Shown here in pieces: positions 36,140-46,439 of a stretch of DNA of 64,000 bases. This DNA comes from Cocos nucifera. Lineage: Eukaryota > Streptophyta > Magnoliopsida > Arecales > Arecaceae. Position numbers and translations under genes: made by a program. The first letter of the stretch is position 1, and every line of letters begins with the position of its first letter. The notes below the pieces were generated by a model. It was not told where the DNA came from and searched no databases. It was given only the letters and a program-made list of their open reading frames with translations. The stretch lies in contig QRFJ01000007.1 in NCBI GenBank assembly GCA_006176705.1, positions 3,515,714 through 3,579,713 on the forward strand. The letters are read 5' to 3'.

Positions 36140-36700
36140 AGTTAGGATAAAGAGAAACCTCATCCTAACGTGAGCAAAATCGAAGGCCTCATTATTTTAG
36201 AGAGATAGAGGAAGAGGCAGACAAGACCCTTATGTGCCCCATAGTCCGTTAGGAAATAGGAGGAGAACTCATCCTAACGTGAGCAAAGTCGAAGACCTCA
36301 TTCATTTTAGATGAGATGGAGGAAGAGGTCCTGACAACGGTCCTTATGTGCCTCCACAGTTTATTAGGAAAGGAGGAGAACCTCATCCTAACGTGAGCAA
36401 AGTCGAAGACCTCATTAATTTTAGATGAGATGGAGGGAGAGGTCCTGACAACGACCCTTATGTACCCCCACAGTCCATTAGAAATAGGAGGAGAACCTTG
36501 TCCTAACGTGAGCAAAGTCGAAGATCTCGTTCATTTTAGACGAGATGGGAGAAGAGGCCCTGAAACGGTCCTTATGTGCCCACAGCCCATTAGGAATAGA
36601 AGAAGAATCTCGTTCTAACGTAAGCAAAGTCGAAAGTCTCGTTCATTTTAGACGAGATGGAGAAAAAGGCTCCAACAGTGGCCCCATTATGCCCGACATC
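36140..36700 (+). repeat. ~113-bp tandem repeat after pol
   Basis: Five units, each with AACCTCATCCTAACGTGAGC, then AAAGTCGAAGACCTCATTC and GTCCTTATGTGCCCCCACAG. A single unit lies at about 42800-42890 (minus), a fragment at 55375-55430, and three units reversed at 32255-32600. Copy number differs between elements. Confidence 0.9.
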
Positions 36701-37586
36701 AATAGGAGATAAGATCTCCTTCAACCTCGACTGCTGGAGATAAGATCTCTTCCGAGCCTTAGAGCCTACATCAACAGGAGATAAGATCTTCTTCAACCTC
36801 AGCTGTTGGAGATAAGATCTCCCCCGACCTCAGAGCCTACACTAATAGAGATAAGATCTTTTTCAACCTCAGCTGGCTGGAGATAAGATCTCCCCAAGCT
36901 TTACCTTCAACCTTGGCTAATGAAGATAAGATCTCTCCCAAGCTCCACCTTCGACCTTGGCTACTGGAGATAAAATCTTTCGAGCTTCTATATCAACAGA
37001 AGATAAGATCTCCTTTCAACCTCGACCGCTGAAGATAAGATCTCTCCTGAGCCTCAGAGCCTATGCAATAGGAGATAAGATCTCCTTCAACCCGGCTGCT
37101 AGAGATAAGATCTCTTCGAGCTCCACCTTTAATCTTGATTGCGAAGATAAGATCTTCTCCGAGCTCCACCTTAACCTCGATCGTTGGAGATAAGATCTCT
37201 TCCGAGCTCCACCTTCGATCTCGACTGCTGGAGATAAGATTTCTCCCGAGCTTCTACGTTAACAGAAGATAAAATCTCCTTCAATCTCAACTGCTAGAGA
37301 TAAAATCTCCTCCGAGCTCCATTTTCAACCTCAGCTATTGAAGATAAGATCTCCTCCGAGCTCCACCTTCGATCTTGACTGCTAGAGATAAGATCTCTCC
37401 TGAGCTTCTACATCAACAGGAGATAAGATCTCCCTCGAGCCTCAACTTTAATGACAACCTCGACTGGGGATAAGGTCTTCCTCGAGCTTCAATCCCAACA
37501 GATGCAGAGCTCAGAAAAGGACTTCAACAGTCGCCTTTTTTGTACTCCCTTTCTTTGAGTTTCGAACTTGGAAGTGGAGGGACTAT
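36700..37586 (+). repeat. Hairpin minisatellite and polypurine tract before 3' LTR
   Basis: About 20 units of GGAGATAAGATCTCC plus spacer CCGAGCTCCACCTTCAACCTCGACTGCT-type sequence. It ends with GGAAGTGGAGGGAC (37570-37583), the polypurine tract, directly before TGTTGG at 37587. Confidence 0.9.
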
Positions 37587-39097
37587 TGTTGGAGATAAAC
37601 CCCGCTCCCATCGAAGTTCAGTCTGATGCTTGGCCTAATGCAACCGACAATCATGAAAGAGCTTCGATCGAAAAATCTCTCCCCAGCAGTCGAACTCCTC
37701 TCGGATCACTCCTTCGATCGAACTCCCTCCGCATTTCTCCTTCGATCGAACTCCTTCTGGATTTCTCCTTCAATCGAACTTTCACAGGAGCCAAACTTCT
37801 TCCAGAATCCTCCTTCTGTCAAATTTCTACATGAGTCAAACTTCTTCTAGAGTTCTCCTTCTATCGGATTCCTTCAGAAATCGAACTCCTTTCAGAATCC
37901 TCCTTCAGTCGGACTTCTACAGGAGTCGAACTCTTTTTGGACTCTTCCTTCAGTCGGACTTCTACAGGAGCCGAACTTCTTACAGAATTTTCCTTCAGTC
38001 GGACTTCTATAGGAGCCAAACTCCTTTCAGAATCCTCTTTCTATCGGATTTCTATAGGAGCCAAACTCCTTCCAGAGTGTTCCTTCTGTCGGATTCCTCC
38101 AAGAGCCGAACTTTTTTCGGACTCCTTCTGTCGGATTTCTATCGGAGCCGAACTTCTTTCAGAATTCTCTTTCAGTCGGACTTCTATAAGAGCCAAACTC
38201 CTCCTTCAGTGACTTCCATAGGAGCCGAATTCCTTTCAGAATCCTCCTTCAGTAGGATTTTCACAGGATCTGGACTCCTCCTTCAGTCGAACTTCTATAG
38301 GAGCTAAACTCCTTCCAAAATTCTCCTTCAGTCAGATTTTTATAGGAGTCGAACTTCTTTCGGACTTCTCCTTCAGTTGGATTTCTACAGAAGCCGAACT
38401 CCTTCCGAATCTTTTCTTCAGTCGGACTTCTACAGGAGCCGAACTCCTTCCAAACTTCTCCTTTGACCGAACTCATCCAAGAGCCAAACTCTTTCCAAAT
38501 CTCTCCTTCAGCTAGTGTTTCTCTCTGATGATCCCCTCTAGTCGTATTTCCTTTGAAAGTCCGAATTTCTCTGAAATTGATATATGCCATAATTCTTCAC
38601 CAACCAACATCTGCCTCCTCCGAACTATGGCTATTAAATCTCGATGAATGGTCGCCATCAGTCTGCTATAGGCGTCGCTACAGGCGGCGCCCCCTCCATG
38701 ACAGACTCCACAAGGCCTCGAGCGGTCCGTTACTAGACGGTATGGCTATCACTATCAGCCTGACAGCACTTTCTTCTTCGTACCTAACTCCATCGAGCCT
38801 CGAGTGGCCCGCTGCCAGACGACTGCAGCTATCACCATCAATCAAGTTCCGTTTATAAAAGGGGATCCTCCAGATACGTTTTCTCTGAGCTTTATATCTC
38901 TTCTCCTTTCCAAAACTCTACCAAACTCTTGCCTGAGTACTCCATTTCTGTTGGTCAGAAGAGCTGACTTGATCATCGGAGGATTCTATCGAAGCCACCA
39001 CCACCGACTTCAGATGAAACTTTATTTTACAGATCTCGATGGCGACCTCATCTCTTGATACTCCGCCTTCTATTCAGTCGACCGAGTCGCACCAACA
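37587..39097 (+). mobile_element. 3' LTR of the intronic Gypsy element
   Basis: Same ends as the 5' LTR (TGTTGGAGATAAAC and GTCGCACCAACA). The hairpin minisatellite covers about 37690-38500. TATAAAA is at 38854. The array length differs from the 5' LTR, showing change after insertion or unequal copying. Confidence 0.9.
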
Positions 39098-39102
39098 GAT
39101 TC

Positions 39103-40728
39103 TTGTATCTTCCAATTTAGATGATAGAAATTAGTGGGTAGAATGATTAGATACTTTTTTTGTTTTTTTTTTTTCAATCCATCTTTCTAAAGATTTTTGA
39201 AAACAAATCGAATGGATTAAAGGAGGATCAAGATCCATGCATTCTTCCAATTCTATCTATTCTCCCTTCTCCATTATTCCCTAATTTAAATATAGGAATA
39301 ATTTGTTGCCCTACGATTTACTTGGCAGGTTGTTCTAAACTTGAGTTCTTCGCCAAAGATAAGCTAGTATTGTATTTATTGCCTTTAATTTCCCTTACCG
39401 TGATTTATTCCCAACGAGACAGTCACGAGGTCTCAAGACGGACCGTGGACCGATGCGGGACCATCACCTCTTCATGGACTCAACGCCATGTTTTTCGTGG
39501 ATAAGAAAAAATTTGGAGTTTTTACGTTTTTTTTTTTTTTTTTTGCCCCTCTATATTTTTATTCCATCTTATCCATCACCTCTTCATGATCAATGGCCAT
39601 TGTTTTGTTCGTGGATAAAGAAAAATTTGAGTTTACGTTTGTTTTTTTTTTTTGGCTCCCCTCTATATGTTTTTATTCCATTCTATTATTATTTTGATCA
39701 ATAAATTTGAAGATGTACGGCATGCTGTAAAGGTAAAAAATCGGATAGAGATAAAAAGTAAAGAATAAATGCTTCTTACGGTTTTTTTCCATGAAATAGT
39801 TTTTCTTAGTTAAAAAAAAAAAAAAAAAAAAAAAGAATGGGGTCTCGATATAGCTCTAGACGTAATCATAAGATGATATAAGATGCACTCAGTCATTTCT
39901 ATAATGCTCAAGTGGAATGCATGAGTACGTCGTTCCAGCATTGGAACGTCCGCTTACCACCTTACTCCCCAAGCCATCCAATATCTAAAATTTAAATCGA
40001 GTCATGAAATAAATTTTTTTGGATTGAAGTGATTATGTGTCCGTTGACTGAAAAAAATCATGCAGATAATAAAATAGTTATTTTTTTTTTGGAACATAGT
40101 AGTCTCGAATTGGCCCCGCTCTCTTATGCCGAACAACTACCAAACTGGCCGCGTCCGACATCCACCCCAAACCGATTCTAAAGCTGGTTGCAAAAGGATG
40201 CCAAGTTATGTTCCAACCAAACTTGCACATAGATTCTGGTCAAAAAGAACTAAAGCCAAAACTTCACGTAGATTCTGTTCAAAAACTATTTGCAGCCTGG
40301 TGTCAGAATATTAGCGATAGGAACTTACCCAAAGATCTAAATTTATTTAAAAATTCCAATCATAAATCATTTACGACCCAGCCCTTGGTTCAATCACAAT
40401 AATCCAGGATAAATTAGTCTATGTAGGCATACTATTATTATTGTCTCATCTATAAAAATTCAGTTAGAAGATATTATTAAATGTTTTTTATCTATATAAA
40501 TATTTAAAAAATTTTTATCAAATAATCATGATGCAACTAAATGCACGTCCAGATCCTCACCGTTAATTAGAGAGCTTGCGAGGTGAATAGGCAACTACCA
40601 ACTATTATACAAGTCTATGTAGGCCATTCTCGTAAGTTAATAGTGGTTGATGACTATTTTTGATGACACGTTGTGCTTTTTTTTTTTTTTGTAACTAAAA
40701 AAAACACGACTTTCTGATACTCGTACAG
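39103..40728 (+). other. Remainder of GDSL intron 1
   Basis: AT-rich intron sequence downstream of the Gypsy insertion, ending at the acceptor GTACAG (40723-40728). It contains a tandem duplication at 39461-39690 and several poly-T or poly-A tracts, such as the A-run near 39812-39834. Confidence 0.6.
39461..39690. repeat. ~115-bp tandem duplication in the intron
   Basis: ATCACCTCTTCATGGACTC...TTTTTGCCCCTCTATA is followed by a second copy beginning ATCACCTCTTCATGATC and ending GGCTCCCCTCTATATG. The copies share GTGGATAA(A)GAAAAA and a T tract and differ by about 15-20 per cent. Confidence 0.8.
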
Positions 40729-40854
40729 CTCCAGCTACTGGGCTTTGAAGACTTCATCCCACCTTATGCGGCTGCAAGAGACCGAGCAGTCCTCACCGGC
40801 GTAAATTTTGCATCTGCGGCTGCTGGAATAAGGGAGGAAACCGGCCAACAATTG
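40729..40854 (+). CDS. GDSL esterase exon 2
   Basis: From acceptor TACAG to donor TTG/GTACGT. It encodes QLLGFEDFIPPYAAARD, then GVNFASAAAGIREETGQQL, the conserved second exon including the Gly-x-Asn-like GVNFASAAAG oxyanion block. With a phase-1 donor in exon 1, the C at 40731 is one base too many, giving a +1 shift at the junction. The rest of the exon is clean. Confidence 0.82.
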
Positions 40855-41099
40855 GTACGTGTGCTCTTTCTGCGCTACCCTATCCTTCTTGTAGTAAGAT
40901 ACGAAGATAGAAAAAAAATTTAGATCTAAATTTAATAAGAAGATAGGCCTTCAATCTAGGTAAATTTTGAGATCAATGGTTATTCAAAACTGAGAACTTG
41001 ATTGGTGACCAATTTTCCCAGCATTCTCTTACTAATTTTGCAAATCAATAACCAAATCTTCACTTGCAATGCTGAATTTGATTGCATCGTCCGTCCGGA

Positions 41100-41343
41100 A
41101 GGTGTGATCGAATTTAGCTTCCGCGGCAATTGCGAAACTATCAGACCGGTACAAGAGGTGGTAACATGATTAGGGATGAAGACTCTGCTGCTAGTTACCT
41201 TAGAAATGCATCTTCTCTGTTTGTTTGGGGAGCAATGACTACTCAACAACTACATTCATGCCTGCTTTCTACTCCTCCAGCCGCCAATACATCCAGAACA
41301 ATATGCCAACGTCCTTCATTGAACAATATTCTCAGCAGATAAG
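41100..41343 (+). pseudogene. GDSL esterase exon 3, frameshifted
   Basis: The family pattern is found in changing frames: IEFSF, then ETIRPVQEVV-like, then DEDSAASYLR, then CIFSVCLGSNDY with block III GSND, then MPAFYSSSRQY, and finally EQYSQQI before donor AAG/GTTATA. At least three one-base deletions or insertions (near 41164, 41208 and 41240) force frame changes. The left edge is approximate. Confidence 0.75.
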
Positions 41344-41489
41344 GTTATACGTTATATCATTATTATCCGTTCCGTAGTAACTTTATATGCATGGATAATT
41401 ACATTAAATAGAACATTAATGACTCTAAAAACTCTGTGAAATTCAGGATGGCCATTAATACACTATTTATTCTCCCCTCTCTCCTGTAG

Positions 41490-41742
41490 ACTTTGTACGA
41501 TTATGAGCTAGGAAGGTGTTTGAGGGAGTGGGTCAAAAATTTGGGTGCAGCCCAAATGAGATTGGGCTCAGCATAAGCCCGAATGGCGAAACTTGCGTTG
41601 ATAGATCAACAGCGCGATCCAAATATTTAACAGGAAGCTGATAGCTTTGGTGGATGAATTCAACACCTTAGACGGGGCACACTTACCTACATAAATGCCT
41701 ACGGGATATTTGAGGATATCTTGGCAAACCCTTCGGCACATG
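41490..41742 (+). pseudogene. GDSL esterase exon 4, frameshifted
   Basis: After acceptor CTGTAG the sequence reads TLYDYG, then (frame changed) ARKV, GVGQ and GCSPNE, then SPNGETCVD, ALVDEFNTLDGAH and YGIFEDILANPSAH, ending at donor CATG/GTAATC. Small deletions shift the frame near 41508, 41525, 41560 and 41620-41690. The residues still match the family after allowing for these. Confidence 0.75.
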
Positions 41743-41909
41743 GTAATCCATCCCAATTGCCCATGCCTTTGTTTACAACTATTTTAAATTTGATCGTTAT
41801 TGGATCGATTTTATCACAGTTATAAAAATATATACTAGTTGGCGAACTATATGGTTTCCTTTGTTTTTATTCTTTTTTTTTTTTTTTTTTTTCTTTCTTT
41901 CTTTTCCAG

Positions 41910-42136
41910 GTCTAACGGTAACCAATAGGGGATGCTGTGGGGTGGGAAAAAATAATGGCCAGATTACATGCCTCCCATACCAAACTCCATGCCCAAATAG
42001 AAACGAGCATCTTTTCTGGGATGCCTTCCATCCGACCGAAGCTGCCAACATAATTGTTGGCAAAAGATCCTACAGCGCTCATGAGTCCTCATCTGATGCC
42101 TACCCCATGGATATTCGTCACCTTGCTCAAATTTAA
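41910..42136 (+). CDS. GDSL esterase exon 5 (C terminus)
   Basis: From acceptor TTCCAG, preceded by a long T/CTTT tract, to stop TAA at 42134-42136. It encodes LTVTNRGCCGVGKNNGQI, CLPYQTPCPNRNEH, FWDAFHPTEAAN with catalytic Asp and His, and the C terminus YPMDIRHLAQI. It is intact over its whole length. Confidence 0.9.
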
Positions 42137-42796
42137 TCAGAGGAATGGTATCATGCATGCACGTCAAGGTGATGGCTTGGTTGACCCTTATGGAAAATTG
42201 GGTTCTCTACCTCCCTATCCTCTTTGGTATTGTCTTCCTGCTTCTTTCTTTGTTTTCAAAGCCTCCCTACATTTGTTAGGGAGGGTAATAAAGTGGCCAA
42301 CTGGTTTGCTGGGAGGGTTATTGGTGTGGGTCATTATATTTTTTATCATCGAGGGACTATTCTAATGAGTTGAAAGATTTAATATATGCAGACTTTATCG
42401 AATTTACTTATCTAAGAAAATCTTAATTTCTCTTATCTGAAAAAATATGTAAAATTTTCGTGAAACTGTGTCAATATAGAAGCCAGCATCGCAGTTGCCG
42501 ACTTATACTGGTCAAATCGTGCCCCATAAGCGTGTATGCGGTCCAAGATGTCAAGTCGAGCAATGGACGACTTGTTACTTTCGCACAACGTTATCACGCT
42601 TCATAATGAAATTTGCCGATAAGGCGCTCCCAGGAAAAGCTGTCGAATGCTAGGCCCATGCTGACTCCATGAGGAATCGGTTGAACTCAAACATGAAGGC
42701 TTGTAGGATATGCGATTTTGTACGGGTTTACTCGGGCGCCCCTACGAATTAAGATACTGGCTAGGTGCCTGCAATATCCCGACTTATCTCTTCTCT
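42137..42796. other. 3' flank of the GDSL gene
   Basis: Includes the probable 3' untranslated region and unclassified sequence from about 42480 to 42790. No gene recognised. It ends where homology to the minus-strand Gypsy copy begins. Confidence 0.5.
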
Positions 42797-43049
42797 TTTT
42801 GTCAGAACCTCTCTTCCATCTCATCTAAAATGAATAAGGCCTTCGACTTTGCTCACGTTAGGATGAGGTTCTCCTCCTTTTCCTAATGGGCTACTTTTAA
42901 TTACTTCTTTCCTGTTATCACATAATTTTCACACTAAGAAATAATAATGTTGAAATCGAGAAGTTTTATTAAGAAAAAATTATTGATAGTACATCCTCAG
43001 ATTTTTTGAGTTTCAAAATATGGGAGCGTTGTTCCTCCGAGCTTCTTCA

Positions 43050-44200
43050 GACAATAAGTCTTAGGCCGGATGACCTCTACCACTTCATACGAGCCTTTTC
43101 AATTTGGGGCAAGCTTCCCCTGGCTTTGAGGTTGGAAGATGGCGGCTCGTCGAAGCACTAAATCTCTCACTTTGAATATTTTACTTCTGACTCTGGAGTT
43201 ATAATATCGGGCCACCCTTCGCCAGTAGGCCGCCATCCAAATCTGAACTTTCTCTTTTTTTTCTTCCAATAGATCGAGGTTGGCTTTGAGGTCCTGCGGA
43301 TTATACTGCTCATTGAAGGTCACGATCTATGCTGATGGGAGTTTAAGCTCGATTGGTATAACTATCTTCATTCCAAAGGCCAAGATGAATGGTGTTTCTC
43401 CAATCGACAACCTTTGAGTAGTTCAATACACCTAGAGGACGTGGTAGAGTTCGTCCACCCAGGCTTTCTTAGCTCTATCGAGCCTCGTCTTAATACCTTG
43501 TAGCAGAGTTCAGTTGATCACTTCGACTTCTCCATTTGTCTGTGGGTGAGCTATCGATGTGAAGTGATGAAAGATGTTTAGATTTTTACAGAACTCAGCG
43601 AACCTCGTCCCAGCGAACTGTCGTTCGTTATCGGTTATGAGAGTTTGGGGTAGACCAAACTGGCAGACTATTGACTTTCAGATGAAGTCCCGTACCTTGG
43701 CCTTGATAATTTTTGCTAGTGGTTCAGCTTCGACCTATTTAGTGAAATAGTCGATCGCAACCAAGAAAAACTTTTGCTATCTGAATGCCGTCGAAAAAGG
43801 ATCAAGTATATCCATTCTCCACTGCACAAATGACCAAGATGCACTTGGCGGAGTAAGCTCGAAGGTCGGCTATCTTTGTATATTTGCATTCTTCTGATAG
43901 CGATCATATTTTTTGATATATTTTATAGAATCATGGTACAAGATCGGCCAATAGTATCCTTGCCAAAGTAGTTTTTGTGATAGGAATCTGACTCCTACGT
44001 GACTTCCATAAATTTTTTTGTGCACTTTCCATAATATGAAGTTAGCCTCTGAAGATCGGAGATATCTCAGTAGTGATAGTGAATATGACCTCTTATACAA
44101 CCTGCTCTCGTACAAAATATACCAGAAGGCTTGATTCTTGAGTTTTCAAGCTTCTTTTGGGTCACGAGGAAGAACTCCCTCCTTGAGGTAGGCAACCAAC
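43050..44200 (-). pseudogene. Gypsy integrase (minus strand), decayed
   Basis: Minus-strand blocks: zinc-binding region with HKKIYGSHVG, WQGYYWPILYHDSIKYI and CQKNANIQ-like YDRYQKNANIQR. The core has WRMDILDPFS, ITDNERQFAGTRFAEFC and the Glu in TNGEVEVIN. Then comes KAWVDELYHVL and the C-terminal MAAYWRRVARYYNSRVR, with LVLRRAA near 43150. Several stop codons occur (for example around 43570 and 43690). Confidence 0.82.
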
Positions 44201-44519
44201 GGATCAATCCAGCTTGGCTCAGGCTCCATTTGCATAACAACCTATGATTCCTCTAAGCTTGGGCATTTCAAAGTCTCAAAAAATACTTTTTTGGATAGTT
44301 CGGTTGGAGTTGATGTGGTCAATTTAAAGAGGAGGTTGGCTCTTATATTTTTTGCCCTCGGAATCTATCGAATGCCAAAACTGTCGAAGGCCAGAGTTAA
44401 ATCCTTTACTTTCTCTAGGTATTTCATCATACTCTCCACCCATGCTTCGTAATTACCGCTAACTTGGCCAACCACCAATTAAAAATCATTGTAGACTTGG
44501 AGCCGATCTATTTTTAATT

Positions 44520-46427
44520 CTCTTACTATTTTTAATCCGACGATCAACGCTTCATACTCGGTCCTATTATTAGTCGCAGAGAATTTGAAGCATAGCGCGT
44601 ACTCGGCAATGACTCCATCGAAACTAGGACTAATCCCGCACCTGCTCTAGTGGAGTTGGATGAACCATCCACGTACATAGCCCAAAAGCCTTCAGAAAGG
44701 TCAGCATCCTCCTCGGAAAGGCTCGGTTGCAATAGCAGAGCATTGGTCTCATTCTTTTCAAGCTCGACTTCAGTTGAAATGGTACATTCTACTACAAAAT
44801 CTATCAATATCTGAGCTTTGATCGATGGCCAAGGTCAATAGTTGATGTCAAATTCTGTGAGCTCGATTGTTCATTTTGCGATCCTCTCAGAAGCATCCGT
44901 TTGATGAAGGATTGCTTTTATTGGTTGATCCGTGAGGATCATTATGGTGTGCATCTGAAAGTAAGATCGGAGTCTTCTGACAGTAATTAGAAGAGAGTAA
45001 GTCAATTTTTCTAACCTAGAATACCTGATCTCTGCATCCCTCAGGATCCGACTTACATAGTAGATCGATCGCTGCATCTTCACTTCTTCCTTGATCAGGA
45101 CTATCGCCAGGGCCATCGGAGAGACTGCTAGGTACAGAAATAATTTTTCTCTAGATTTGGGCTTTGCCAGCAGTGGGGGTGAGCCGAGATAGTTTTTGAG
45201 CTCCTCAAAAGCCCATTGGCACTCCACCATCCAATAGAAGTTCTTTGGTTATCTGAGAACTCGGAAGAAGGGCATACATCACTCGATCAATCTCGAGATG
45301 AAGTGATTTAGGGATGCCACTTTTTCAATCAAGCACTGAATTTTTTTGATTATTTTTGAAGCAGTCATCTTCTGAATGGCTCGAATTTTCTTAAAATTTG
45401 CTTCAATTCCATGCCTCAACACCATAAACCCTAGAAAATTTCTAGAGGTCATACCAAAGGCGCACTTGATCAGGTTTAGTTTCATCTTATGCTTTTTAAG
45501 TATGCTGAAGGTCTCTTCAAGATCGATGAGGTGGTCTGTAGAAGCTCGACTTTTGATGAGCATGTTATCCACGTACACCTCCATATTATGATCGATCTGC
45601 TTCTTGAAGATGTTATTGATCAGATGCTGGTACGTTGTCTCTATATTTTTGAGTCCAAAGGACATAATCCTATAATAATAAAGACCACGGTCAATAACAA
45701 AAGCAGTTTTCTCCTCGTTCTTTGGTGCCATCCGTATTTGATTATAATTGGAGAAGACATCCATGAAGGTGAGGAGCTCGTGGTTCGAGATCACATCCAT
45801 CAATTGATCAATCTTGGATAGAGAATAGCTATCTTTTGGATAGGCCTTGTTCAGCCTTTTAAAGTCTATACACATTCTTCACTTATTATTTGCTTTTTTG
45901 ATGAGGACCATATTTGAGATCCAGATTGGATAGTTAACTTTTTGGATGAATCTAGCTTTGATGAGCTTGCCTACTTCTTCGACGATCGCTTTCTACCTCT
46001 CCGGGGCATGGTTGCGCATATTCTCTTTTACCAATCGATGCTTCGGATCAATGGTCAATCGATGTTCTATGACCTTGGCATCAATTTTTGGCATATCCAT
46101 TAGGGCCCAGACGAAGACGTCCGCATTCTTCTTGAGGAAGTTGACGAGTTGCTCTTGAACCTCGTCTCCCAAGTTGGAGCCGATCTGCACCGCATGCTCT
46201 ACATTCCCATCATTTAAGGGTATAGAGATGAGGTCCTCCATAGGCTCACCTCGCTCCTCGGTGAGATTATCGCGGACATTTAGTCCGTCAATAGGATAAG
46301 GGTTAGACTGTTCTTTCTTATGCAGAACGATTGAGTAGCAGTGCCTTGCCAAAGCTTGATCTTCCCTGATCTCTCCAATCCCATGACTTATCGAAAACTT
46401 CATCTTCAAATAATAAGTCAATACCAC
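44520..46427 (-). pseudogene. Gypsy reverse transcriptase and RNase H (minus strand)
   Basis: An open block 46427-45993 holds the protease tail and RT N terminus (EVQEQLVNFLKKNADVF, DMPKIDAKVIEHRL). A second block 45875-45279 is a nearly complete RT palm: MCIDFKRLNKAYPKDSY, FMDVFSNYNQIRMAP, MSFGLKN and YVDNMLIKSRA. The catalytic YVDD is YVDN, one G-to-A change. 45230-44871 is the connection/RNase H (YYVSRILRDAEIRYSR). 44807-44544 is a type-I RNase H start (MYVDGSSNSTRAGAGLVL). Only a few stops break it, so it is younger or less damaged than the intronic copy. Confidence 0.85.
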
Positions 46428-46439
46428 TGTCTAAAGTAC

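Larger units (their letters stand above)
24982..39097 (+). mobile_element. Full-length Ty3/Gypsy retrotransposon in GDSL intron 1
   Basis: It is bounded by LTRs 24982-26607 (1626 bp) and 37587-39097 (1511 bp), both starting TGTTGGAGATAAA and ending CACCAACA. Flanks GATTT (24977-24981) and GATTC (39098-39102) differ by one transition and are probably the 5-bp target duplication. Order is LTR, gag, protease, RT, RNase H, integrase, LTR, which is Gypsy order. All domains are broken. After the integrase come a ~113-bp tandem repeat and the hairpin minisatellite. The segment 28770-32616 is an inverted piece of the same family and is probably not really here; without it the element would be about 10.1 kb. 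It lies in the same direction as the host gene. Confidence 0.88.
23565..42136 (+). pseudogene. GDSL esterase/lipase gene, five exons, interrupted by Gypsy element and frameshifted
   Basis: The five exons read in order as one plant GDSL-type SGNH hydrolase. Such enzymes are secreted and cleave ester bonds of lipids or polysaccharide acetyl groups. Exon 1 (23565-23823) has a signal peptide (hydrophobic [16 protein letters not shown]) and block [12 protein letters not shown] with the catalytic Ser. Exon 2 is about 40729-40854, exon 3 about 41100-41343 (block III GSND), exon 4 about 41490-41742 and exon 5 41910-42136 (block V DAFHPT with catalytic Asp and His). Full length would be about 365 residues, normal for the family. 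Intron 1 is about 16.9 kb because of the Gypsy element at 24982-39097. One-base indels in exons 2, 3 and 4 break the frame, so the gene is probably dead, while exons 1 and 5 are intact. Sequencing error could explain some indels but hardly all of them. Confidence 0.85.
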
